Assembly (NCBI GenBank): GCA_905236955.1
Contig: CAJOQW010000114.1
Coordinates: 1 to 14,797 of the forward strand
Direction of reading: 5' to 3'
DNA: 14,797 bases
Source of the DNA: an uncultured Bacteroidales bacterium
Lineage (GTDB): Bacteria > Bacteroidota > Bacteroidia > Bacteroidales > UBA932
Below, in pieces: positions 1 to 7,392 of the stretch. Both the position numbers and the translations under genes were made by a program. Below the pieces are notes generated by a model, which saw nothing but the letters and a program-made list of their open reading frames with translations, had not been told where the DNA came from and made no database searches. Positions within the stretch are counted from its first letter, which is position 1, and every line of letters starts with the position of its first letter.

Positions 1-83
1 AGACAGGGATTCGAACCCTGGAGCCGCTTTAGGCGGCCACACGCTTTCCAGACGTGCCTCTTCAGCCACTCGAGCATCTTTCC
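1..83 (-). tRNA. tRNA-Ser (anticodon GGA), 3' end cut by window edge
   Basis: Read on the minus strand, a class II tRNA begins at 83 with acceptor strand GGAAAGA. It has a 5-bp anticodon stem (CACGT/GCGTG) around the loop CTGGAAA, giving anticodon GGA at 49-47, which reads serine codons UCC/UCU. A long variable arm (GCCGC/GCGGC stem) is characteristic of tRNA-Ser. The T arm is CAGGG-TTCGAAT-CCCTG. Only the first three bases (TCT) of the 3' acceptor strand lie in the window, so about four acceptor bases and the discriminator are missing. Its own promoter lies just upstream. Confidence 0.96.
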
Positions 84-94
84 TTTCGGGACTG

Positions 95-124
95 CAAATA
101 TAGCAATATTTTCAGAAATCCAAA
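95..124 (-). promoter_or_regulatory. Bacteroidota-type promoter for tRNA-Ser
   Basis: On the minus strand, TATATTTG (102-95) matches the Bacteroidota -7 consensus TAnnTTTG. TTTG (124-121) lies 18 nt upstream as the -33 element. The tRNA 5' end is 11 nt downstream of the -7 element, so the precursor leader would be very short. The -33 element sits in the putative terminator arm of the upstream prsW unit. Confidence 0.7.
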
Positions 125-142
125 AAGCCCCGGACCCTTTTT
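122..142 (-). terminator. Weak terminator-like hairpin at the end of the prsW operon
   Basis: The minus strand reads AAAAAG (142-137), nine GC-rich bases, then CTTTTT (127-122). That forms a 6-bp, mostly A-U stem ending in a U-run. It overlaps the prsW stop codon (143-141). The stem lacks the GC core of a strong intrinsic terminator, so the call is tentative; transcription may read on into the tRNA. Confidence 0.3.
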
Positions 143-962
143 ATTGCTCGTCAACGGAATCGTCCCCATTCAGGTAGAAGTACCTGTAGTCCTTGCCGAA
201 ATTGTTTTCGTGGCGCGGGCTGCGGTAGAACTCCTTGTGGTCGTCGTAGAAACCGCCCTTGCCGGAGGTGTTGTCGGCTGCTTCCTTGATGATCCTGTTG
301 CGTGTACGGCGGAAGAGCCAGAAACAGAAGAGCAGCAGCACGAAGGTGAAGAAGACCGAAAGACTTTCGCTCAGGCCGCTCGTGAAGCATATCGTATCGT
401 AGGTTCCGTGAAGCAGTACGGGGTAGAGCCACATCTTGAGGGCTGCGCCACGTTTCTCGTCTTCGTTCCAGGAGAAGTGCTGTCGTGAATAATAATAGCC
501 CATGACCACCGCGAAGGCGAAGTGACCGGGAACGGCGAGGAAAGCCCTGGAAATGGCCACCTGGAAGAAACCGGCCCCTGAAGCCACCAGGTACAGTATG
601 TTTTCGAAAGTGGCGAAACCTAGCCCAACCGCTGCGGCATAGACTATACCGTCGTAACGCTCGTCGAAGTCGGCGCATTTGCGCAGGAGCAGCCAGAGCA
701 TGAGAAGTTTGGCTGTTTCTTCGGGGACCGCAGCACCCAGGAAAGCCGTTTTGACGGCGTCGAGGAAGGAGGCGGGCTCTTCGGTGAACACCCCGGCCGA
801 AAGCAGCGGCCCCGAGATGAGGGTGGATGCGAATGTGGCGAGCACACCATACAGGAACCCCTTTAGAACCACCTTCTTGGGCTCGGGGGTGATGTCCCGT
901 GAGTAAACGTACCAAAAAAGAATGGCGGCAGGAAGGACTGCCGCCAGCAAGAACATCAACAT
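141..962 (-). CDS. prsW: PrsW-family intramembrane glutamic protease
   Basis: This 273-residue polytopic membrane protein carries the motifs of the PrsW family, relatives of the Bacillus protease that cleaves the anti-sigma factor RsiW. EExxK is present as EETAK (81-85), FExxxY as F119-E120-Y124, a conserved His at 147 (GHFAFA) in a membrane helix, and HxxxD as H185-D189 (HGTYD). About seven hydrophobic segments lie between residues 2 and 217, followed by a polar, aromatic and acidic tail (218-273) probably outside the membrane. The start codon shares one base with the hpf stop (TAATG arrangement), which supports coupling and this start. It is the last gene of the minus-strand unit. The substrate is unknown: no anti-sigma or sigma gene lies nearby, so a stress-signalling role is inferred from the family only. 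Confidence 0.9.
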   Translation of the reverse strand: MLMFLLAAVLPAAILFWYVYSRDITPEPKKVVLKGFLYGVLATFASTLISGPLLSAGVFTEEPASFLDAVKTAFLGAAVPEETAKLLMLWLLLRKCADFDERYDGIVYAAAVGLGFATFENILYLVASGAGFFQVAISRAFLAVPGHFAFAVVMGYYYSRQHFSWNEDEKRGAALKMWLYPVLLHGTYDTICFTSGLSESLSVFFTFVLLLFCFWLFRRTRNRIIKEAADNTSGKGGFYDDHKEFYRSPRHENNFGKDYRYFYLNGDDSVDEQ

Positions 963-1261
963 TATTTCTCGTAGAGTTTTTCCTTAGCCCTTGTGAGCTT
1001 CTCTTTCATTGCGTCGACACAATCCGTAATGGCCTGCTCGAACGAATGGGATTCGCGTTCGATGACCAGGTCTTGCCCCGGGATGTGGATCTGGATTTTA
1101 GACTCCTTGTTGTCGGGTGTCTTGCCCAGCGACAGAGTTACATCGGCAGTCTGGTTGCCGCCTGCAGGGAAGAATTTCTCCAGCCTGGCGACCTTCTTGT
1201 TCACGTACTCGACCAGCTTCTGGTCGGGATTGAACTTAAGGGTTTTAAGATTGATCTCCAT
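962..1261 (-). CDS. hpf: Ribosome hibernation promoting factor (short HPF/RaiA family)
   Basis: The protein has 99 residues, the size of short HPF/YfiA proteins. It begins MEINLKTLKF and has the expected beta-alpha-beta-beta-beta-alpha pattern: a strand, helix 'QKLVEYVNKKVARLEKFF', strands carrying 'ADVTLSL', 'KIQIHI' and 'LVIERES', and a final helix 'FEQAITDCVDAMKEKLTRAKEKL'. Family members bind the decoding centre of the 30S subunit and silence ribosomes in stationary phase. No long C-terminal dimerisation domain is present, so any 100S formation would need other factors. It overlaps the upstream recombinase gene by 17 nt and abuts prsW by one base, so the three are almost surely co-transcribed. 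A Xer-type recombinase followed by hpf is a recurrent Bacteroidota gene order. Confidence 0.93.
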   Translation of the reverse strand: MEINLKTLKFNPDQKLVEYVNKKVARLEKFFPAGGNQTADVTLSLGKTPDNKESKIQIHIPGQDLVIERESHSFEQAITDCVDAMKEKLTRAKEKLYEK

Positions 1262-2207
1262 TGTTTATCTCTGTTTTACCGGCCCTGGGATGGGCCTTGT
1301 TGTACTCTTTGCGCAGCCTTTCGATGCTGTTGTGGGTGTAAACCTGCGTGGCCGCGAGGGAGGAATGGCCGAGAAGCTCCTTGATGGAATTGAGGTCCGT
1401 GCCATTGTCGAGGAGTTCGGTCGCGATGGTGTGGCGAAGGACATGCGGAGACTTGCGTCCGGTTATGTCCGTGGTGCCGAGTTCCTGTTTTACCGCCCTG
1501 TCGACGAACATGGGATAAAGCCTTCCTCCAGCGGGGGTGCGCAGCAGGGGGACAACCCCCTCAGCGGTGCCCAGCATGTGGTTTGCTGCACTCAAATATA
1601 ATGAAATTTCCTGACAAAGAGAAGAAGTCAGGGGAATTTCTCTCATTTTGTCCCCTTTTCCCGACACCGAAAGCTCCTTCCTTGAGAAATCGACCGAGGA
1701 AGTATCGAGCGATATGAGTTCGCTCCTTCGGAGACCGGTGCCGAAAAGCATCGAGAGTATGAGCCTGCGGAGCCTTCTGGAATAGAGTTCCTTGGCCGAG
1801 GGGTCGTGCGGGGGAAGGGCCAGCAGGAGGTCAAGCTGCTCCGTGGACGCTGCTGGTTCGCTGTCCCTGAAATACTCCGACATGGAATCTTCGCGGTAAA
1901 AAAGCGGCAGGCGTTTCTCGATCGACGGCTTCGGAACCAGTTTGACCGGGTTGGACGGGAGCAGTCCCTGTTTCATGGCCCAGCGGCAGTAGCTGCTCAG
2001 GACGGAAAGGTGGAGGTTCACCGTCCTCGGCCCGTCAGCCTTTTCCTTGTCGTCCAGCAGGTAAACCTCATAGTTCCTTATCCCGGTCGGAGTGAGGGCT
2101 TCGCCCCGGTCCTCGAATTCCTCCAGCACCTTCCGGTAGATCTGCCGGGTGCGCGTGGAATACCTGCGCACAGAGGTGATGTATGAGATGAAGTCGTCTA
2201 TTCGCAT
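1245..2207 (-). CDS. xerC: Tyrosine recombinase, XerC/XerD-like
   Basis: This 320-residue protein has the two-domain layout of Xer recombinases. An N-terminal SAM-like core-binding domain (about 1-95, with 'YSTRTRQIYRKVLEEF') is followed by a catalytic domain (about 125-305). The catalytic set is complete: R160 (GTGLRR), K184 (SGKGDK), H255 and R258 (HVLRH), H281 (LGH) and nucleophile Y290 (VYTH). Xer proteins resolve chromosome dimers at dif; some relatives are phage or ICE integrases. Its place inside a housekeeping operon between cca and hpf, and its standard length, favour a chromosomal Xer role. The gene starts inside the end of cca (10-nt overlap) and ends inside hpf (17-nt overlap). 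I cannot separate XerC from XerD by eye, so the symbol is provisional. Confidence 0.9.
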   Translation of the reverse strand: MRIDDFISYITSVRRYSTRTRQIYRKVLEEFEDRGEALTPTGIRNYEVYLLDDKEKADGPRTVNLHLSVLSSYCRWAMKQGLLPSNPVKLVPKPSIEKRLPLFYREDSMSEYFRDSEPAASTEQLDLLLALPPHDPSAKELYSRRLRRLILSMLFGTGLRRSELISLDTSSVDFSRKELSVSGKGDKMREIPLTSSLCQEISLYLSAANHMLGTAEGVVPLLRTPAGGRLYPMFVDRAVKQELGTTDITGRKSPHVLRHTIATELLDNGTDLNSIKELLGHSSLAATQVYTHNSIERLRKEYNKAHPRAGKTEINNGDQS

Positions 2208-3628
2208 TCCTTGAGGCCCATTTCTGCGGCTTTGGCCCGCATCAATGCATCGGCTTCTTCAAAATTGTTGCCAATCTTGCCGTCCAGGATGGCTTCCTTG
2301 ATGTACTCCTTGATTTCGCCTATCTGCTTGCATGGTTCCAGGCCGTAGACTTTCATTACATATTCCCCGGAGATGGGATTCTTGAAGTTTCGGATTGCAT
2401 CCTTCTCTTCCACCTCGATGAGTTTCTGCTTGACTATTTCGAAGTTGGACTTGATCTTGGCGACCTTCACGGGATTCTTGGAAGTGATGTCGGCGTTACA
2501 AAGTATCATGAGGTCGTCGATGTCGTCCCCGGCGTCGAAAAGGAGCCGCCTCACGGCGGAGTCGGTGACGATGTCATCGACAAGGGCTATAGGCCGCATA
2601 TGCAGCCAGACCAGTTTCTTGACGTATTTGAGTTTGTCGTCCAGGGGCAACTTGAGGGAAGCGAAGATCTTCGGGACCATGCGCGAGCCCACCAGGTCAT
2701 GACCGTGGAAAGTCCAGCCGGTGCCCGGTACATATTTCTTGACGGCCGGTTTGCCCACGTCGTGCAGGAGCGCGGCCCATCTTAGCCATAGGTCGGGCGA
2801 GGCGGCGGCCACGTTGTCCAAAACCGCCAGGGTATGTGCGAATATGTCCTTATGGCCTTGTCCGTCGACAGTCTCGATGCCTTTGAGGGCTGCGACCTGC
2901 GGAAGTATATAAGGCAGCAGGCCGGAGTCGTCCATGAGGAAAAACGCCATCGACGGCCTGTCGCAGAGGAGCATCTTGTTGAGTTCTTCGGCAATGCGCT
3001 CTTTCGAGAGGATCCCGAGCCTGGGGGCCATGCGCCGCATTGACTCGATCGATTCCGGGACGATGCGGAAAAGATGCCCCGGGGTGGAAAGCTTGGTGGC
3101 GAAACGGACAGCCCGGAGCATCCTCAGGGGATCGTCGGAGTAGGTGGTGTCGGGATCGAGCGGGGTGCGGATAATACCATTCGCAAGGTCTTTGATGCCT
3201 CCGAAGGGGTCGACCAGTTCCCCGAACGAGCCTTCGTTCAGTGAAAAGGCCATGGCGTTGATCGTAAAATCGCGTCGCAGCTGGTCGTCTTCCAGTGTGC
3301 CGTCTTCCACTATGGGCTTGCGGGATTCCCTGCGGTACGACTCTTTGCGGGCCCCCACGAATTCTATCTCGTCGCCTTCAAAATGCATCATGGCGGTACC
3401 GAAGTTCTTGAAATAGGATACGTTCTTTCCGGTTGCCCCGCCGACGGCCCGAGCGAAGTCGATGCCGCTCCCTTCTACCACTATGTCTATGTCGCTGGAA
3501 TTCCTTCCAAGGAAGCAATCGCGCACGTACCCTCCTATGGCAAAAGCCTTTACCCCTCTTTCGGCGGCTACTGCCCTTACTATCTTGAAGATTTCTTTGT
3601 TGACGAATTCTGCGGCTATGGTTGACAT
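2198..3628 (-). CDS. cca: CCA-adding tRNA nucleotidyltransferase with HD domain
   Basis: The 476-residue protein belongs to the class II nucleotidyltransferase family (CCA-adding enzyme/poly(A) polymerase). The head domain shows the GG motif (IGGYVRD, 31-37) and metal-binding DxD (D46, D48). The neck motif RRDFTINA (118-125) and 'DDPLRMLRAVRF' (165-176) follow. A C-terminal HD phosphohydrolase domain shows H265 (AHTLAVL) and H289-D290 (LLHDVGK). It would complete or repair tRNA 3' CCA ends in the cytoplasm. I start at the ATG of MSTIAAEFVNKE (3628), just before the conserved domain. The open frame runs 59 codons further upstream, but that stretch lies within the preceding gene and looks like a shadow translation. 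It overlaps the preceding gene by 13 nt and xerC by 10 nt. Confidence 0.94.
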   Translation of the reverse strand: MSTIAAEFVNKEIFKIVRAVAAERGVKAFAIGGYVRDCFLGRNSSDIDIVVEGSGIDFARAVGGATGKNVSYFKNFGTAMMHFEGDEIEFVGARKESYRRESRKPIVEDGTLEDDQLRRDFTINAMAFSLNEGSFGELVDPFGGIKDLANGIIRTPLDPDTTYSDDPLRMLRAVRFATKLSTPGHLFRIVPESIESMRRMAPRLGILSKERIAEELNKMLLCDRPSMAFFLMDDSGLLPYILPQVAALKGIETVDGQGHKDIFAHTLAVLDNVAAASPDLWLRWAALLHDVGKPAVKKYVPGTGWTFHGHDLVGSRMVPKIFASLKLPLDDKLKYVKKLVWLHMRPIALVDDIVTDSAVRRLLFDAGDDIDDLMILCNADITSKNPVKVAKIKSNFEIVKQKLIEVEEKDAIRNFKNPISGEYVMKVYGLEPCKQIGEIKEYIKEAILDGKIGNNFEEADALMRAKAAEMGLKECE

Positions 3629-4008
3629 GACATCATCTCGTAGGAAGGCAAGGCGTCGCAACTGACGAATGCGTCCCCTTCCTTCCGATAAATATAAGTA
3701 TTTTTTCCGTTGGTGAGCATGATATAACGTGCTCCCAACACACCGTAATAGCGCAGCGCCTGCTCGGCCACACTTTTTGTGATGGACACGCCCGGACGTT
3801 TGCATTCTACTATTGCCAGCGGCTGTCCGGAACGATCGTACACGACTATGTCCGCCCGGTATGCCTTGGCTGCGTTGTCCAGCGCCACCTCGCTTCCCAT
3901 AAGCCCCGCCGGTACGCCGGCCTGTTCAAGGACGCCGATGAACCACTGGCGCACCCTCTCCTCGGGGGTGTCGGCCACTTCTTTCCTGCGAAGGGGGTCC
4001 CAGGTCAT
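3616..4008 (-). CDS. Small PD-(D/E)XK nuclease-fold protein (HsdR N-terminal-like)
   Basis: This 130-residue protein resembles the stand-alone 'type I restriction enzyme R N-terminal' family (HSDR_N_2). The PD-(D/E)XK core is readable: an early acidic residue (E40), D53 in 'RADIVVYD', then E68-x-K70 in 'IVECKRPG', 14 residues after D53. 'QALRYYGVLGARYIMLTNG' (83-101) matches the helix-strand that follows in these folds. There is no helicase domain and no hsdM or hsdS nearby, so it is not a restriction enzyme as such. It lies between holA (ATGA, 4-nt overlap) and cca (13-nt overlap). That position suggests a DNA-repair or replication-associated nuclease, but the role is inferred from context only. 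The catalytic residues look intact. Confidence 0.82.
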   Translation of the reverse strand: MTWDPLRRKEVADTPEERVRQWFIGVLEQAGVPAGLMGSEVALDNAAKAYRADIVVYDRSGQPLAIVECKRPGVSITKSVAEQALRYYGVLGARYIMLTNGKNTYIYRKEGDAFVSCDALPSYEMMSCQP

Positions 4009-5045
4009 GTATTCAGTATTTTAGCGGTGAGTTCAACCAGGAGCTCTCCGGGAGAGGCCGTTCCGCCGTCCCCGCCCTTTCCCATATAGTCGTAGTCGCA
4101 GAGCATGGATATGACCGCCATGGTGCTCTTGAGCGGATAATTGCGCACTGCCGTGTCATATTCGCGTACGAAGTATGGGCTTACGCCCAGGACTGACGCG
4201 GCCTCATCCCTTCCTGCACGGGGATTGGTGCTGAGGAATGATGCGTACCTTAGTATGCGGTAGAAATGGGTGTACAGTGCGCTGACCGCCGGCGGCATGG
4301 CGAATTTCGCCCCGGAACCAAGGTGCGAGGCTATCTTCAAGGCTTTTGGAGCGTTCTTGAGCGACAGTTCCCGTGTAAGTTCGAATATCGAGAACTCGCG
4401 GGAGATGCCGACATTCTTTTCTATGTCCTGTACCGTGACCTGCACGGCTCCTTCAGGGAGATTCTTGAGGAGCTTTTCGGTTTCGGCGGCTATGACGGAC
4501 AGGTCGGTGCCGGCGTCCTCCCCGAGCAGGGCTGCAGCCTGGGGCTCTATGCGCAAACCTTTTGAGCGATAGTAAGATATTATCCAGTTGCCTATCTCAT
4601 AATCCCTTATAGCGGGGGAGTCCAGCACGGTGCCGGTTTTCTGGACGCTTTTGTACAGGCTCAGGCGCTTGTCGACCTTTGCCCTGTGGAACAAAAGGAC
4701 CAGGACCGTGCTGTCGAGAGGGTCGGACGTATAGACCGAAAGCCCTTCAACCCCTTTCATCCCTTGTGCTTCCTTGACGACCACAAGCTGCCTCTCTGCC
4801 ATCATCGGGAACCGGCGGGCGGCGGTGACAACCTGGTCCACAGTCACTTCGGGGCCGTAGCATACGGTTTCGTTGAAGTCGCGGGAAGCTTCGTCCAGGC
4901 AATTCTCCATGATTGCCTTGCAGGCAAGGTCGGGGTAGTAGGGTTCGTCTCCCATGAGCAGGTAGACCGGCTTGAAGATGCCATTCCCGGCATCTTCCAC
5001 TATCTGCCTGCACTGGGCAGCGACATCAGTTCCTGCTTTTGCCAT
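4005..5045 (-). CDS. holA: DNA polymerase III subunit delta (clamp loader)
   Basis: The 346-residue protein has the expected length for HolA. It opens with the family's N-terminal signature 'KPVYLLMGDEPYY' (25-37), a degenerate P-loop region. The middle includes 'MAERQLVVVKEAQGM' (the strand and helix of the AAA+ fold) and 'DLSVIAAETEKLLKNL' (lid domain). The helical C-terminal collar contains 'ISREFSIFELTRELSLKNAPKAL', a hallmark of delta. The delta subunit opens the beta sliding clamp during loading. It is the first gene of the six-gene minus-strand unit and ends with ATGA overlap into the PD-(D/E)XK gene. The 125-bp AT-rich gap upstream is shared with the divergent ABC gene. Confidence 0.93.
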   Translation of the reverse strand: MAKAGTDVAAQCRQIVEDAGNGIFKPVYLLMGDEPYYPDLACKAIMENCLDEASRDFNETVCYGPEVTVDQVVTAARRFPMMAERQLVVVKEAQGMKGVEGLSVYTSDPLDSTVLVLLFHRAKVDKRLSLYKSVQKTGTVLDSPAIRDYEIGNWIISYYRSKGLRIEPQAAALLGEDAGTDLSVIAAETEKLLKNLPEGAVQVTVQDIEKNVGISREFSIFELTRELSLKNAPKALKIASHLGSGAKFAMPPAVSALYTHFYRILRYASFLSTNPRAGRDEAASVLGVSPYFVREYDTAVRNYPLKSTMAVISMLCDYDYMGKGGDGGTASPGELLVELTAKILNT

Positions 5046-5053
5046 ATTGTTTA

Positions 5054-5061
5054 CAAAAGTA
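5054..5061 (-). promoter_or_regulatory. Possible -7 element for the holA operon
   Basis: TACTTTTG on the minus strand (5061-5054) fits TAnnTTTG and ends only 8 nt before the holA ATG, implying an almost leaderless mRNA. No convincing TTG lies at the -33 distance. The call rests on the -7 match in an AT-rich intergenic gap. Confidence 0.4.
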
Positions 5062-5121
5062 CAAATAATTTGCTTAAATTCGCAGGATAGAGAAACGAAT
5101 TAATATTTCTTTAATTATTTA

Positions 5122-5151
5122 TTGAAATTCGATAAATTATTATTATATTTG
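5122..5151 (+). promoter_or_regulatory. Bacteroidota-type promoter for the ABC exporter operon
   Basis: TTG at 5122-5124 and TATATTTG at 5144-5151 are separated by 19 nt, a good fit to the Bacteroidota -33/-7 consensus. The ATG at 5171 would follow a leader of roughly 15 nt with no Shine-Dalgarno sequence. Confidence 0.72.
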
Positions 5152-5170
5152 CGAAAAATCTGCAAAACTT

Positions 5171-6037
5171 ATGGCATTAATCGAGTGTAAGGAGGTAAGC
5201 AAGTCGTTCGGCCCCAAGATAGCCCTTGACCGCGTCAGCCTCGATTTCCAGGAGGGTAAAGTCACAGGTCTGCTGGGCCCCAACGGGGCCGGCAAGACAA
5301 CCCTGATCCGAATAATAAACCGTATTACTATCCCCAGCGGTGGCGAGGTCTTCTTCAAGGGCCGTCCCATCCGCCAGGAAGATGTCGAGAAGATAGGCTA
5401 TATGCCCGAAGAACGCGGTCTCTACCGCAAGATGAAGGTCGGTGAGCAGGCCATGTATCTCGCGCAGCTCAAGGGCATGAGCCGCCAGGACGCCGTCAAG
5501 GAACTCAAGCAATGGTTCATCCGCTTCGGCATCCAGGATTGGTGGAACAAGAAGGTGGAGGAGCTTTCGAAGGGCATGGCCCAGAAACTCCAGTTCATCA
5601 CCACCGTGGTGCACAAGCCCTCCCTCATGATCTTGGACGAACCTTTCAGCGGGTTCGACCCGGTAAATGCCGACATCGTGCGCAAGGAAATCCTCCGTCT
5701 GCGCGACGATGGAGCCACCATAATCCTGTCAACCCATGACATGGGCAGCGTGGAAGAGCTCTGCAACGATATAGCACTCATCGACAAGAGCCGTCTGGTG
5801 ATAACCGGCGACGTCCAGGAGATACGCCACAAATACGGCAACGACAACATCGAAGTGGAATACACGGATGAGGACGGTCGCCACACCGAAGTCCTTCCCC
5901 GGGAGATAGCCGGTAACAACACCCTCAAATCTTTCATAGACAGGGGAATAACCGTCAACAGCTATCGCGAGCTCATGCCACGGATGCACGATATCTTCAT
6001 CAGTCTCGTAACCGGTAAAGAGGAGGAACAGCAATGA
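5171..6037 (+). CDS. ABC exporter ATP-binding protein (NatA-like)
   Basis: This 288-residue ATPase has all the nucleotide-binding motifs. Walker A is GPNGAGKTT (36-44), the signature is LSKGMAQK (132-139), Walker B with catalytic Glu is LMILDEP (152-158), and the H-loop is H189 (STHD). The Q-loop region reads GYMPEERGLY (76-85), with Glu at the usual Gln site, a variant I know from NatA-type ATPases. Residues about 205-288 form the extra C-terminal domain of this subgroup (DUF4162-like). It should power the ABC-2 permease encoded next, whose ATG overlaps its stop (ATGA). The substrate cannot be read from sequence; NatAB relatives export Na+, drugs or peptides. First gene of a five-gene unit. 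Confidence 0.93.
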   Translation: MALIECKEVSKSFGPKIALDRVSLDFQEGKVTGLLGPNGAGKTTLIRIINRITIPSGGEVFFKGRPIRQEDVEKIGYMPEERGLYRKMKVGEQAMYLAQLKGMSRQDAVKELKQWFIRFGIQDWWNKKVEELSKGMAQKLQFITTVVHKPSLMILDEPFSGFDPVNADIVRKEILRLRDDGATIILSTHDMGSVEELCNDIALIDKSRLVITGDVQEIRHKYGNDNIEVEYTDEDGRHTEVLPREIAGNNTLKSFIDRGITVNSYRELMPRMHDIFISLVTGKEEEQQ

Positions 6038-7392
6038 ATATCAGGACAATAGGCCTTGTCATCGGCCGTGAATACAATACCCGCGTACGCAAGAAATCCT
6101 TCCTTGTGCTCACCTTCGTGGTGCCCATCCTTTTCGCAGCCCTCTGCTTCCTTCCCAGCATCATCATGCTCAACATGAAGGAACAGACCAAGGAGGTTGC
6201 GGTGGTGGACCAAAGCGGCATCGTCATGCCTTACCTCGAAAACGGGGAAGCAGCCAACTACTACGATTATAGTTCGTACGACCCCGATTCCCTGAAGAAC
6301 CGTCTCGAAGCCATCGGCAAGGACATCCTCGTGGTCGTTTCTCCCATCGACTCCGCTTCCAACGTCTCGGTACAGACTTTCAGCAAGAAACCCGCGGGGG
6401 TGGACTTTTCGGAGAACCTGGCCAGCCGTGTATCCCGTGCCGTAGAGGACTACCGCATCAAATCCTATGACATCGAGGGGCTCGACCAAATTATGAACGA
6501 CGTCAAGGCGAGGACCCAGGTCAAGGAATATTCCCTGGGCAAGGACGGCAAGGAGACGGTCTCGGAATCAGGCATCTACATGATCATCTCAATGGTCCTG
6601 GGCATGCTCATCTACATGTTCATAGCCATGTTCAGCGGCATGGTCATGAGCAGCGTCATCGAGGAAAAGAGTTCCCGCGTCGTGGAAGTGCTCGTATCTT
6701 CCGTCAAGAGCATAGACCTCATGTTCGGCAAGATTATCGGTGTGGCCCTCGTGGCTCTTACCCAGTTCGCACTTTGGATCCTGCTCACTGCCATGATTGT
6801 CGGGATAGGCGGTGTGGCGTTCGGTCCCAAGCTGCTCCAAGGCATGCAGGGGGACAACGCTGCGCAGATGTCGGAGATGGCCATCTCCGGAACCGGTTTA
6901 CATATGGAAGATGCCGTTGCCATGATGGAGGACGGTGATCTGAAGACGGTCCTCACAACATTGGGCAACATCCCGTGGGGGCAGCTCATCATAGCATTCT
7001 TCATTTATTTCTTGCTCGGATATCTCCTTTATGCCTCCTTGTTCGCGGCAGTCGGATCGGCGGTCGAGAACGAGGCGGACAGCAACCAGCTCCAACTTCC
7101 GGTAACCATTCCGTTGCTGATCGGATTCTTCATCGCCCTGATGGCTATGCGTAACCCGTACAATCCAGTGGTTTGGTGGGGGAGCATGATACCGTTCACT
7201 TCACCGATCGTCATGCTGGCCCGCATCCCCTATGGGGTCCCGTTCTGGGAGCTTGCCCTTTCGATTGCACTGCTGGCGGTCACTTTCGCTGTATGTGCAT
7301 GGGCTTCGGCCAAGATATACCGTGCGGGCATATTGATATTCGGAAAGAAATCCACATGGAAAGACTTATGGAAATGGTTAAAGCAAAAGTAG
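6034..7392 (+). CDS. ABC-2 type exporter permease (NatB-like)
   Basis: The 452-residue membrane protein has one N-terminal helix (about 22-46), a large extracytoplasmic domain (about 50-178), and further helices from about 181 to 428. The ABC2 hallmark 'IEEKSSRVVEVLVSSV' (209-224) followed by 'FGKIIGVALVALTQ' identifies the NatB/ABC2_membrane_3 type. A Met-rich extracytoplasmic insert (about 262-312) interrupts the helix bundle. It pairs with the preceding ATPase to form an exporter. It starts in an ATGA overlap with that gene, and its end overlaps the start of the following lipoprotein gene by about 37 nt. Confidence 0.92.
   Translation: MNIRTIGLVIGREYNTRVRKKSFLVLTFVVPILFAALCFLPSIIMLNMKEQTKEVAVVDQSGIVMPYLENGEAANYYDYSSYDPDSLKNRLEAIGKDILVVVSPIDSASNVSVQTFSKKPAGVDFSENLASRVSRAVEDYRIKSYDIEGLDQIMNDVKARTQVKEYSLGKDGKETVSESGIYMIISMVLGMLIYMFIAMFSGMVMSSVIEEKSSRVVEVLVSSVKSIDLMFGKIIGVALVALTQFALWILLTAMIVGIGGVAFGPKLLQGMQGDNAAQMSEMAISGTGLHMEDAVAMMEDGDLKTVLTTLGNIPWGQLIIAFFIYFLLGYLLYASLFAAVGSAVENEADSNQLQLPVTIPLLIGFFIALMAMRNPYNPVVWWGSMIPFTSPIVMLARIPYGVPFWELALSIALLAVTFAVCAWASAKIYRAGILIFGKKSTWKDLWKWLKQK

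Noticed and set aside
1245..2207. Tyrosine recombinase near a tRNA gene as a sign of an integrated element
   Set aside because: The recombinase is embedded in a housekeeping operon, lies over 1.1 kb from the tRNA, and no att-like repeat or cargo genes are visible. A chromosomal Xer role is more likely.
3629..3805. A 59-residue extension of the CCA-adding enzyme
   Set aside because: It lies in the preceding gene in another frame and has no family similarity; the ATG at 3628 gives the usual length.
3616..4008. A type I restriction system
   Set aside because: Only an HsdR-N-like fold of 130 residues is present; there is no helicase domain and no methylase or specificity gene.
5396..5425. Glu instead of Gln in the ABC ATPase Q-loop as a novel feature
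   Set aside because: The PEERGLY variant is familiar in NatA-type ATPases, so it is not unusual for this subgroup.
7173..7355. A 61-residue extension of the 5'-nucleotidase
   Set aside because: It is out-of-frame translation of the permease gene and would bury the lipoprotein signal peptide inside the protein.
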